Assembly (NCBI GenBank): GCA_016210495.1
Contig: JACQUC010000101.1
Span: forward strand, 16,411-80,410
From: Chloroflexota bacterium
Lineage (GTDB): Bacteria > Chloroflexota > FW602-bin22 > JACPRP01
Direction of reading: 5' to 3'
Length of the DNA: 64,000 nt
Shown here: in pieces, positions 43,434 to 50,974 of the stretch
Numbering within the stretch: position 1 is the stretch's first letter
How the letters are laid out: each line of letters starts with the position of its first letter
Translations under genes and position numbers: made by a program
The notes under the pieces: model-generated
Databases searched by the model: none
Told to the model about the DNA's origin: nothing
The model's input: the letters and a program-made list of their open reading frames with translations, nothing else

Positions 43434-44102
43434 GTGAACCCCATAAGAGTCTTGCTAGCGGATGATCACGTCCTGTTCCGCAAGGGCGTTTTGAGTATGA
43501 TGGCCTCGCAATCAGACCTTCTGGTGGTCGGAGAGGCCAATGATGGCGCCGAGGCCCTGGACAAGGCCCGTGAGCTGATGCCAGATGTGATTCTGATGGA
43601 TATCCATATGCCCGGGCACGATGGCCTGGAAGCAACTCGTTTGATAAAAGAGGAGCTGCCCTACGTGCGCATAGTTATGCTGACGGTGTCAGACGACGAA
43701 CAAGACCTGTTCGAGGCGATCAAGGCTGGTGCATCCGGGTATTTGCTCAAGAACCTCGAGCCGGAAGAGCTGTTCGAGCAGATCCGGGGAGCGGCAAGGG
43801 GTGAAGCGGCCATCTCGCGGATGACGGCTGCCAAGATCCTGAGCGAGTTTGGCCGCCAGACCGCCAGGACGAGCGAGTCTTCCACAAGGAAAGATATTCT
43901 AACCGACCGCGAGAAAGAGGTTCTGCAACTGGTGATTACGGGCGCGACCAACAAGGAGATCGGGAACGCACTGTTTATTAGCGAGAACACTGTTAAGAAT
44001 CATCTGTGCAACATACTTGGCAAGTTGCACCTGGAGAACCGCATTCAAGCGGCCACTTACGCCCTGCGTGAGGGGTTGATCCAGGATCCATCAAGAGGAT
44101 AG
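43434..44102 (+). CDS. NarL/FixJ-type response regulator
   Basis: 222 aa, start GTG after AAAGGAGGA. The receiver domain (about 1-120) is complete: acidic pair in [12 protein letters not shown], phospho-acceptor Asp in [13 protein letters not shown], Thr in [11 protein letters not shown] and Lys in [12 protein letters not shown]. The LuxR-type DNA-binding domain (about 155-215) reads [22 protein letters not shown] with the recognition helix [16 protein letters not shown]. No cognate kinase is adjacent. It is followed by a LUD-domain gene 17 bp downstream, so the two are probably co-transcribed. Confidence 0.93.
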   Translation: MNPIRVLLADDHVLFRKGVLSMMASQSDLLVVGEANDGAEALDKARELMPDVILMDIHMPGHDGLEATRLIKEELPYVRIVMLTVSDDEQDLFEAIKAGASGYLLKNLEPEELFEQIRGAARGEAAISRMTAAKILSEFGRQTARTSESSTRKDILTDREKEVLQLVITGATNKEIGNALFISENTVKNHLCNILGKLHLENRIQAATYALREGLIQDPSRG

Positions 44103-44119
44103 TGGACTGAAGGGTTGGA

Positions 44120-44773
44120 GTGGGGAGGCTGATGGACGAGCACCGGAATTGGCTGAGCGAACAGAAGATTGAGCGCGCCGCCAAAGCGCTGCGAAAACAC
44201 GGGTTCAACGTGCTGACAGTGGCGACGTGCGACCAAGCTCGCGAAGCCGCGCTCGAGCTTATCGAGCCGGGGGCCAAGGTAGGCATCGCCGGCACCGTCA
44301 CGATACGAGAAATCGGCCTGATGGACGTACTTGCGGAACGAGGTAACCGGGTGGTACATCACTGGCTTCCCGGTCTGACGTCAGAGCAAGAGGACGAACT
44401 GAGGCACGAAGAGATGTTTGCGGACGTCTTCGTTTGCAGCTCTAACGCGGTGACGGTCACCGGGGAATTGGTAAACATCGATGGAACCGGCAACCGCGTC
44501 GTGTCGATGATCTACGGACCAAGGAAGATTATCCTAATCGCCGGCTCGAACAAGATCGTTCCAGACGTGAGCGCCGGCATCTGGCGCGCCCGAAATGTGG
44601 CGGCAGCCCTGAACGCTCACAGAGGCAACTACGACAGCCCGTGCGGCAAGATAGGATATTGCACCGATTGTGATTCCCCAGGCCGCATCTGTCGGGTTGT
44701 CAGCATCATTGAGCGGCGACCGTCGCGCAGCGACGTGACCGTGATCTTAGTGGCCGAAGAGGTTGGCTTCTAG
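44120..44773 (+). CDS. LUD-domain protein (LutC/DUF162-like)
   Basis: 217 aa; start GTG 44120 or ATG 44132. The LUD fold is recognisable by GAKVGIAGTVTIREIGLMDVL, VFVCSSNAVTVTGELVNIDGTGNRV and RKIILIAGSNKIVPD. LUD proteins include LutB/LutC of lactate utilisation and related anaerobic proteins. The C-terminal half has four or five cysteines (SPCGKIGYCTDC, GRICR), suggesting a metal or iron-sulfur site absent from LutC. LutA and LutB are missing, so lactate oxidation is not implied. Confidence 0.82.
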   Translation: MGRLMDEHRNWLSEQKIERAAKALRKHGFNVLTVATCDQAREAALELIEPGAKVGIAGTVTIREIGLMDVLAERGNRVVHHWLPGLTSEQEDELRHEEMFADVFVCSSNAVTVTGELVNIDGTGNRVVSMIYGPRKIILIAGSNKIVPDVSAGIWRARNVAAALNAHRGNYDSPCGKIGYCTDCDSPGRICRVVSIIERRPSRSDVTVILVAEEVGF

Positions 44774-44779
44774 ACCTGC

Positions 44780-45073
44780 CTACAGGCACTCCACCAGTTC
44801 CACTTCGTAGTCGACCATCTGGATGTCGAGTCTGGTATTAGCGATGTAGTCAACCACCTTCGATAGCATCTCATTAGCGTGCCTCGACTCGTTGCTGACA
44901 CAGCAGACGCCAAGCTCGGCCATCTGCCAGAGATCCTGAGAATCCGTTTCGGCAATGGCAACATTGAATTCGTTTCTCACGCGCGCTATGATCGACTTCA
45001 GGACGTGTCGCTTGCCTTTGAGGGAGTGGTTTTCGGGCAGGTGAAGCTTGATTTTGCAGGCGCCAATTACCAT
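44780..45073 (-). CDS. DUF503 family protein (YlxP-like)
   Basis: 97 aa. Whole-length family match: MVIGACKIKLHLPENHSLKGKR at the start, SIIARVRNEFNVAIAETDSQDLWQ, then VCCVSN and a C-terminal strand. YlxP in Bacillus lies with infB and rbfA, and a link to ribosome or RNA work has been suggested; here it stands alone, about 13 kb away from those genes. It is convergent with the LUD gene with 6 bp between the stops. Confidence 0.85.
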   Translation of the reverse strand: MVIGACKIKLHLPENHSLKGKRHVLKSIIARVRNEFNVAIAETDSQDLWQMAELGVCCVSNESRHANEMLSKVVDYIANTRLDIQMVDYEVELVECL

Positions 45074-45146
45074 GTTTGTTATCTTCCAGTCGTTGTATTA
45101 CATCAATTATACCTAGTGGGATCGAAGGGGCACAAGGAGGGCATTG

Positions 45147-45431
45147 GTGAAAGAGATCTGGATATCGGCTTTTGCGGTGATCGTTCTCTTCTACGTATTC
45201 CTCATTTTGCCGCAGCAGCTTCAGAACAGGCGGCGGCGCAAGGAACTTGCGCGTCTTGCCATCGGCGATGAGGTGGCAACCATTGGCGGATTGATTGGCC
45301 AAATATCGGGGCTCGAGGGAGATCGGATCGCGTTGGAGGTGGCTCCCTCGGTGACGGTCAGGGTCTTGCGCTCGGCGATTAGCCATAGGCTGGGCGCTGC
45401 GAAACCAGGTTCCGAAGGGCATCATGCCTAG
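45147..45431 (+). CDS. yajC: Sec translocase accessory subunit YajC
   Basis: 94 aa from GTG 45147, following AGGAGG by 6 nt. One N-terminal transmembrane helix (IWISAFAVIVLFYVFLILP) and the family motif QQLQNRRRRKELARLAIGDEVATIGGLIGQI, then a small beta domain. It accompanies SecDF in the membrane; secD and secF are not next to it here. Confidence 0.9.
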   Translation: MKEIWISAFAVIVLFYVFLILPQQLQNRRRRKELARLAIGDEVATIGGLIGQISGLEGDRIALEVAPSVTVRVLRSAISHRLGAAKPGSEGHHA

Positions 45432-45464
45432 TCGTGCTTAGCCTGCTTGGTCGTCCTTCGGCGC

Positions 45465-45480
45465 CCCGATACATCGGGGT
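45465..45480. repeat. Short palindrome CCCCGATACATCGGGG
   Basis: 7-bp stem with 2-nt loop. The TCCCGAT/ATCGGGA word also occurs nested inside the element at 54491-54650. The 195-bp gap 45432-45626 holds nothing else I can name. Confidence 0.45.
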
Positions 45481-45626
45481 CGCCGTCAAGCCGGTGGGCA
45501 GAGGTTGTTGGTCATTCGCGGCTTACGGGGAGGGCGAGACGAATTGGACAGCCTGAAGTCATGTCCTCAATCCGGTTGGCAGCAACGGCACTACCATTCG
45601 TGCGGCGATGCTGAATCCTGGGCGGA

Positions 45627-46385
45627 CTAGATGACGTATTCCGCTCTGGTCTCGGCGAGCTCGATGGGGCCTGGGAAGGCGGCGGACGCATTCTGTAACA
45701 TCTCGTGCAAGCCAAACTCGACGAAGAAGTGTGTCAACACGAGCTTGCGCACCGAGGCCTTGCTGGCGATCTCGCCCGCATCCCGAGCCGTTAAATGTCC
45801 TTCTTCGCCGGGCAGGTTGTGTCTTTCGCGCAGTGAAGCCTCGCACAAGAAAAGGTCTGCGTCTTGGGCGTGCGCCGTAAGCTGATCGGCAGGACCTGTA
45901 TCGGATGAGTAGGACAGCTTGCTGCCGCCGAGGACGTTTATGGCGTTAGCGGGAATGTAGTGTCTGGTTGGGGTAAACTCGACCCGCAAGCTGCCGATTT
46001 GCAGGGGCTCGTTCACCTCGTATTCGCCTATGCGAAAGACAGAAGCCATACTTGGTGCCAGGTCTGGCCAGGGGGAGGTCACGTGGTCGAGAACGGCCTG
46101 GCCGTTGGGGGGCAGAAGCAGCAAGGGCCTGAACCCATTCCAGAGACCGCTGCCGATTCTCAGCCCGTAGGTGTATGGGATAAGGTCGAGGAAATGATCG
46201 GCGTGCATATGTGAGATGATTATCGCCGAAACCCTTCGATAGTCAAAGACCCTCCTCAACTGGCTGACTACTCCCGAGCCACAGTCGAGCAGAATGTGGG
46301 TGTCGTCCTCTTCCACCAGATAGCCGGAGCATGCGCCACCAGGATTGGGACACGAAGCGCCCTGGCCAAGTATCGTCAGCTTCAA
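45627..46385 (-). CDS. Metallo-beta-lactamase-fold hydrolase, RNase Z-like
   Basis: 252 aa from the TTG at 46385, fixed by GGAGG 5 nt upstream (start KLTILGQGASCPNPGG). The metal motif is SHMHADHFLDL, with later ligands in YSSDTGPADQL and the HLTARDAGEIA region. Sequence order and a closing KLVLTHFFVEFG resemble the RNase Z/arylsulfatase/phosphodiesterase branch, but the RNase Z exosite arm is not seen. Function left as general hydrolase. Confidence 0.85.
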   Translation of the reverse strand: MKLTILGQGASCPNPGGACSGYLVEEDDTHILLDCGSGVVSQLRRVFDYRRVSAIIISHMHADHFLDLIPYTYGLRIGSGLWNGFRPLLLLPPNGQAVLDHVTSPWPDLAPSMASVFRIGEYEVNEPLQIGSLRVEFTPTRHYIPANAINVLGGSKLSYSSDTGPADQLTAHAQDADLFLCEASLRERHNLPGEEGHLTARDAGEIASKASVRKLVLTHFFVEFGLHEMLQNASAAFPGPIELAETRAEYVI

Positions 46386-46493
46386 GACAACCTCCTTCCA
46401 GCCTATTGCGGCTTTAGCGCACCGATGTCGTACGTCGCATATCTGCGCCGTTATGGCAGGCATTCCTCTTGGATACCCCGTCCTGGCGGCCGG

Positions 46494-47255
46494 CTAACGC
46501 GCGACGACTACCAAGTCACTGCTTGTTTGGCTGTCGAACTCGTGCTGCTGATAGTCGCCGTAAAAGCTTAGCTTGCTGAACCCGGCGTCGAGCAGCAATC
46601 GCGCGAGATCCCTTTGGAAAAGGGGCCGGTGATGTGTCGACCTTACCTGATAGCTCCATTGCCCTTTCTCCTTGGAGAATGTGACTATGTTGAAAACGAT
46701 GGTATCGGCGTGGAAATCCAGGAACCGGAAAAAGATGTATTCCTTGCCCCCGGCGTCGCTCGAGTCAAGAGGCATAAAACGTTCCTTTGTCGACCACACG
46801 CGGTCGTAGTTCCGATTCTGCACGATGAAGGTGCCCCCGGGGTTGAGCGCACGATGAATGTCGAGCAGCGCCCGCGCCAGCTCGTCTTCGGTCAATATGT
46901 GCGGCAAAGAGTTACCCAGACAAACTATTACGTCGAAGTTGGACAGCCGACCCTGGCTGAGCCCGCCAAAGCCGATTGGCTTGAACTCGACGCTCACGCC
47001 AGACTTCCTGGCGTTTTGCCGTGCCCTCTTGATCATCTCTGCGCTCAGGTCGACGCCAACGACGTCATAGCCCCATTCGGCGAAGAGTACGGCGTGCATC
47101 CCAGTTCCGCAAGCCATGTCCAGTATCCTCCTGGCGCCGTGGGCCTCGAAAACTTGGCGGAAGAACGCCGCCTCGTTGCCCAGCCTGCGATGCCAGGAGA
47201 CCATATGGTCGTAGAACCCCGCGAACTCGTCGTACAGTTCTACCTTTGTGTTCAC
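46494..47255 (-). CDS. Class I SAM-dependent methyltransferase
   Basis: 253 aa. Motif I is ILDMACGTGMHAVLFAEWGYDVVGVDLS (SAM-binding glycine loop and acidic end of strand 2), followed by FDVIVCLGNSLPHILTEDEL and LNPGGTFIVQNRN. The C-terminal half (YRVSTHHRPLFQRDLARLLLDAGF pattern) resembles small-molecule methyltransferases of the methyltransf_25/11 type. Substrate not predictable. It stands alone with a 108-bp gap to the hydrolase. Confidence 0.88.
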   Translation of the reverse strand: MNTKVELYDEFAGFYDHMVSWHRRLGNEAAFFRQVFEAHGARRILDMACGTGMHAVLFAEWGYDVVGVDLSAEMIKRARQNARKSGVSVEFKPIGFGGLSQGRLSNFDVIVCLGNSLPHILTEDELARALLDIHRALNPGGTFIVQNRNYDRVWSTKERFMPLDSSDAGGKEYIFFRFLDFHADTIVFNIVTFSKEKGQWSYQVRSTHHRPLFQRDLARLLLDAGFSKLSFYGDYQQHEFDSQTSSDLVVVAR

Positions 47256-47329
47256 TGCGCGCTCCTGAAGTGTGCCGTTCAGGTATACTAGCGTTCCTAT
47301 TGCGTTTTGTCAAACCCGGCGATACCCCA

Positions 47330-47618
47330 ATGGACAAGGTGACTGTGCCGGCGGTAGGACGTGCGATACGTGAGCGAAAGGTGATAGTGATCGACGAAAT
47401 TGGCAAAATGGAGTTGCTCTCGGCCGGTTTTCGTGAGGCGGTGATGGAGGTGCTCGGCAGCGGCAAGCCAGTGCTGGGCACCATCACCATGCGGCCAGAC
47501 CCGGTGGCCGATAGCACAAAAACGCGACCCCCGCGTAGAAGTGATCCTGGTGACGGAGGCGAACCGCGCTCAGGTGCGGCAGACACTGGCGAAATGGCTA
47601 TCAGAGGTTGCCGGATAG
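47330..47618 (+). pseudogene. Decayed THEP1-type nucleoside-triphosphatase
   Basis: The frame DKVTVPAVGRAIRERKVIVIDEIGKMEL matches the Walker B half of THEP1 NTPases and runs on through GSGKPVLGTITMRPDPVADSTKTRP. The expected ending continues in another frame: VEVILVTEANRAQVRQTL...WLSEVAG then TAG at 47616-47618, so a frameshift lies near 47525. The N-terminal part with the Walker A loop is absent, replaced by the methyltransferase upstream region. It is therefore truncated at the 5' end and frameshifted. Confidence 0.8.
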
Positions 47619-47635
47619 GCACCGGCAGCTCCGGT

Positions 47636-47896
47636 CTACGCCCAACGATGCTCCTGGCGATACCTTTCCAGAGTGGCTTTGGCCGTCTCCTTAGCTTCCT
47701 CGAACTCCAACTCGCGGCGATCATAGGCAAGGGCATACCAGTCGGTTTGCGTCGTTCCGCGAAGAATCCCACCCAGAATAGTCTCGGCCCCGTGGCGTTC
47801 CAGCTCTTTTATGGAGTTTGGCTCGAAGCGGTCCGCCACCTGCAGGATGGCCACGTATTGCGTGGTCGTGCGCTTCCACTCGATGATTCTCAGCAT
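47636..47896 (-). CDS. Small hypothetical protein
   Basis: 86 aa, start ATG about 25 nt after a good promoter. Mostly alpha/beta with a charged helical end (LEFEEAKETAKATLERYRQEH). No family recognised and no cysteines or membrane segment. It is convergent with the decayed THEP1 gene. Confidence 0.5.
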   Translation of the reverse strand: MLRIIEWKRTTTQYVAILQVADRFEPNSIKELERHGAETILGGILRGTTQTDWYALAYDRRELEFEEAKETAKATLERYRQEHRWA

Positions 47897-47928
47897 AAAT
47901 CAACCTCGAACAAGATCGGTTCGATTTC

Positions 47929-47957
47929 AGTATAACATTCCAGCGGGTGGGGCTCAA
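47929..47957 (-). promoter_or_regulatory. Promoter for the 86-aa hypothetical gene
   Basis: Minus strand TTGAGC (47957-47952), 17-bp spacer, TATACT (47934-47929). Confidence 0.6.
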
Positions 47958-48063
47958 GGAGTTGCTGAGTGTGGTGCGTGCACTAGGAAGCCAATTCGCC
48001 AAAAAAGGACTCACTTTAGCCTTGTGCAAGTTGCGTGCCAGTGCCGGGGCGCCGGAGTCCGGG

Positions 48064-48093
48064 TTGAACACGGCAGCCGTCAGGAAGTAAAAT
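48064..48093 (+). promoter_or_regulatory. Promoter for the metallo-beta-lactamase-fold gene
   Basis: TTGAAC (48064-48069), 18-bp spacer, TAAAAT (48088-48093). Confidence 0.5.
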
Positions 48094-48141
48094 AGGGGCA
48101 TCAGAGATTCGTGGGATTGTTAGACTTAATGGAGGAGTGTG

Positions 48142-48774
48142 TTGGGCAACAAGCCTATTGTGGAGATGCTAGCCGTGGGCATGCTGGGGACAAACTGCGT
48201 CCTCGCCGTCTGCCCGGAAACACGGGAGGCCGTGGTAGTGGATCCGGGAGACGATGCCGAGAAGATACTGAGGCGTCTGGGCGAGTTGGGCGCCACGGTG
48301 AAGTACATCGTGGACACGCACGGGCATCCGGACCACGTGCTGGCCAACGCCGACCTGAAGGACGCCACGGGCGCCACGCTGGCGATTCATCCCCTGGATG
48401 CGCCGCTTCTATCCAGCCAGCCAGGGGAGCTTATGTTCTGGTTGCCGAAGCCTATGCGAGAGAGCGTGCCAGATTTGCTGCTGAACGAGGGTGACGAAAT
48501 CCAGATAGGAACAGTTAGCCTCAAGGTTCTTCACACGCCGGGCCATACTCCCGGCCACATCAGCCTAGTTACGGACGGCATCGCCATCGTCGGCGACGTG
48601 CTCTTTTTCCAGGGCATAGGGCGAACGGACTTCCCGGGAGGAAGCTTTCCGCAGTTGATGCAGAGCATCCGTGAGAAGCTGCTTCCGCTGGGTGACGATA
48701 CGGTGGTGTATCCCGGCCACGGCCCGGCGACCACGATCGGGGATGAGAGGATGTACAATCCGTTTCTGGCGTAA
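48142..48774 (+). CDS. Metallo-beta-lactamase-fold hydrolase, glyoxalase II-like
   Basis: 210 aa from TTG 48142 (GGAGG 6 nt upstream; the GTG at 48139 is too close). The metal motif THGHPDHVLANADL, then HTPGHTPGHISLV and GDVLFFQGIGRTDFPGG, ending VYPGHGPATTIGDE, is the standard pattern of hydroxyacylglutathione hydrolase-like and persulfide-handling enzymes in bacteria. The long C-terminal glutathione-binding part of true GloB is lacking, so the thiol substrate is unknown. Confidence 0.88.
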   Translation: MGNKPIVEMLAVGMLGTNCVLAVCPETREAVVVDPGDDAEKILRRLGELGATVKYIVDTHGHPDHVLANADLKDATGATLAIHPLDAPLLSSQPGELMFWLPKPMRESVPDLLLNEGDEIQIGTVSLKVLHTPGHTPGHISLVTDGIAIVGDVLFFQGIGRTDFPGGSFPQLMQSIREKLLPLGDDTVVYPGHGPATTIGDERMYNPFLA

Positions 48775-48825
48775 TGGCGAGGGTCAGGGGTCAGGGATCG
48801 GGGCCAGTGAGAGCGGTGACGCGTG

Positions 48826-50538
48826 CTACGGACCTGGCATTTCCTCGACAACGAAAAATGGGCTGCCGCCGATGATGTAGTCGTTGGGGTTGTACTGGTG
48901 ATTATTGTTGTTGGTTGCCCGGGGGAGGGCGATTACGTAGCTGGGGGCGGCGGCGTTTAGGGTGGTGATATTGCCCGCTTTGTCCACACGGTAGGCCCGG
49001 CGCGCCAAAGGCGCCGAGGAGCGGAGCGTGTAGCTCACGTCGGACGGCGAGTTGTTCCACAGCACTGTCACTTTGCCACTGGGCGTATTCGAGAACACGA
49101 CCCTGTCCACGCTGCCATCCCGGATCAATTGGGCGCTGCTGAAGCTCTGTAGATATTGGCTCACCACCTGGTAGGCGGTGTAGACGGGCCGGGGGGAGTT
49201 GTTGTTTCGCAGCAGCCCATAAGCCTCGGCGTTGCCATCATCGTACTGTTGGAAGATAAATATGCGGTCCAAGCCCGCCGCAAAACCATAGGCAAAGGCC
49301 TGGATGACGTAGGAAGCCTGTTCGTCCAGTGTCGCGCTGCCCGGGTATGGGCTGTTGCGCGTGGCGTAGAAGGGGTCGTTCCAGGCGGGCACGCCGCTTT
49401 CGTTAACCCAGATCGGCTTGCCGCCGAGACCGTTGGATGCCAGTGTATTGCGCGTGCTCATCACCTCTACGTACATCTGAGACGAGCGGCTGTACCAGTG
49501 CCAGGCCGTTATGTCGAAGAAATGGTTGTTGGCAGTGGCCATGCTATCGCTTTTGATGAGATTAAGGGCCTGCGGGAAGAAAGTGGGGCCAGCGTAGTAG
49601 GCCATACCACCCATCAAGACGGTCGTCTGAGGGTCGGCAAACTTGGCGGCGATATAGCCGACCTTGAGTAGCCTCACGTAGTCGGCGACCGTTCCACTCC
49701 AGAAGCCAAACCAGCCGCTTTGATCTGTGGGCCTGAAATCCGGCTCGTTCCAGATCTCCCAGTACCTCACGTTACCCCTGTACTTAACGACCGTGTCGAA
49801 TACGAAGCGCGCCCAGTAGTTCTGGCGGTTGATCTGTTTCCCGGGACCAGGCATATCTCCGTCGGTGAATATTGGTGCGTACAGGTTTCGGGGGGGATAG
49901 GTCTCGGGGCTCGCAGCGGTGGGCAGAGCGGCGGGATCAGCCGCGCGCGAAGGCAGTTGTTTTTGGCCTAGCCTGGGTGGGGGCGCGACCTGCGTGCCAG
50001 TCGCCACTGAAGCAGTGGTCCCCCATGCTGGAGTGTTCATTAGAATGGCGTTTATTTGCAGGCCCCTTGCCGCATCCTGGGCGACCGTGGCATCCTGCCA
50101 TCGATAATCGCTGTAGCCGTTGGACGTCTCTATGCGGCTCCAGTAGAAGGGCACCCTGTTAAGGGCGACGCGGGCCTGAGCCGCGCGATCGTAGCGATAC
50201 GGAGGGATGTTTCCGTTGTTCTCTGGCAGCGACGCGATCTCGGCTGAGCTCACAAAGACCATGCCAAACCCAGGCGCCGTAGCCGGCGAAGACGAGATCG
50301 AGCGATTGCCTACTAGAGGGAAATATTGCCTTACTGGCCCAGCGTTTGCGAGAACGTTTTTGGCATCGCCACCCTCGCTCGAAGAAAGAACACGTGTGCG
50401 CGGTTCGGTCTGCTCCGAGCCGGAGGCACTGATTGGCGACGATTTCGCCAGCGGAATGTTCCAGGGCCAGGTCAAGATCGCTATCGACAGCGCGATCAAG
50501 ACCGGAGCCAAGCTCCAGGCTTTGCGCTTGTAGGCCAA
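48826..50538 (-). CDS. Secreted or anchored clan-A glycoside hydrolase
   Basis: 570 aa from the TTG at 50538, after GGGGTGAATT; the frame is open further. An N-terminal signal anchor (SLAPVLIALSIAILTWPW) and a disordered Ser/Glu linker precede a TIM barrel of about 400 residues. The acid/base Glu is in YWEIWNEPDF (about 265) and the nucleophile Glu in KPIWVNESGVP (about 380), the clan-A pattern of GH5/39-like families. A C-terminal beta domain (about 460-560) follows. The substrate is probably an extracellular polysaccharide; the exact family needs profile search. Confidence 0.85.
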   Translation of the reverse strand: MAYKRKAWSLAPVLIALSIAILTWPWNIPLAKSSPISASGSEQTEPRTRVLSSSEGGDAKNVLANAGPVRQYFPLVGNRSISSSPATAPGFGMVFVSSAEIASLPENNGNIPPYRYDRAAQARVALNRVPFYWSRIETSNGYSDYRWQDATVAQDAARGLQINAILMNTPAWGTTASVATGTQVAPPPRLGQKQLPSRAADPAALPTAASPETYPPRNLYAPIFTDGDMPGPGKQINRQNYWARFVFDTVVKYRGNVRYWEIWNEPDFRPTDQSGWFGFWSGTVADYVRLLKVGYIAAKFADPQTTVLMGGMAYYAGPTFFPQALNLIKSDSMATANNHFFDITAWHWYSRSSQMYVEVMSTRNTLASNGLGGKPIWVNESGVPAWNDPFYATRNSPYPGSATLDEQASYVIQAFAYGFAAGLDRIFIFQQYDDGNAEAYGLLRNNNSPRPVYTAYQVVSQYLQSFSSAQLIRDGSVDRVVFSNTPSGKVTVLWNNSPSDVSYTLRSSAPLARRAYRVDKAGNITTLNAAAPSYVIALPRATNNNNHQYNPNDYIIGGSPFFVVEEMPGP

Positions 50539-50632
50539 AAATTCACCCCAACAAATATCGGCCAGGCGGCCACTCCCCCTCCGCACAACTTCCAGCGAGG
50601 CCGACTTATGGATCTGATTATGTCGAGTTCAG

Positions 50633-50803
50633 TTAAGCTTGATCTCGGTATTTGTCGCCTTCCTCGATAAGCATCACGGGGATGCCGTTGCGGATAGGAT
50701 ACTTGCGCCCGCAGTCGGCACAGACGAGTTTGTCGTCTTCCAACACGACTTTGGTCTTGCACGCCGGACAAACGAGGATGTCCAATAGCTCTTTGCTGAT
50801 CAT
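50633..50803 (-). CDS. Trm112/YcaR-like small zinc protein
   Basis: 56 aa, ATG after GGAGAGGCC. It begins MISKELLDILVCPACKTKV and continues LVCADCGRKYPIRNGIPVML, the diagnostic pattern of the Trm112p-like (YcaR/UPF0434) family: C-x2-C, C-x2-C and the YPIRNGIPVML strand. Family members act as zinc-ribbon partners that stabilise methyltransferases or other enzymes. Its partner is not obvious; a methyltransferase lies at 46494-47255, but not adjacent. Confidence 0.93.
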   Translation of the reverse strand: MISKELLDILVCPACKTKVVLEDDKLVCADCGRKYPIRNGIPVMLIEEGDKYRDQA

Positions 50804-50896
50804 GGCCTCTCCTTTATTATGGATTCGCGTTTTGCACCGGGGCTAGTTTAGCACGGAAACCGGCACCCGAGCAAGTGTACCAAGAGCAAGGGGATT

Positions 50897-50905
50897 TGCT
50901 ATAAT
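50897..50905 (+). promoter_or_regulatory. Extended -10 promoter for the EF-G paralogue
   Basis: TGCTATAAT (50897-50905) with a poor -35; about 60 nt before the ATG. Confidence 0.5.
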
Positions 50906-50974
50906 ATACCGTGATTGCCCGAGAATGGCTATGAACTCTTGATTGCGCTCTTGCGATTGTGAACAGGAGGAATA

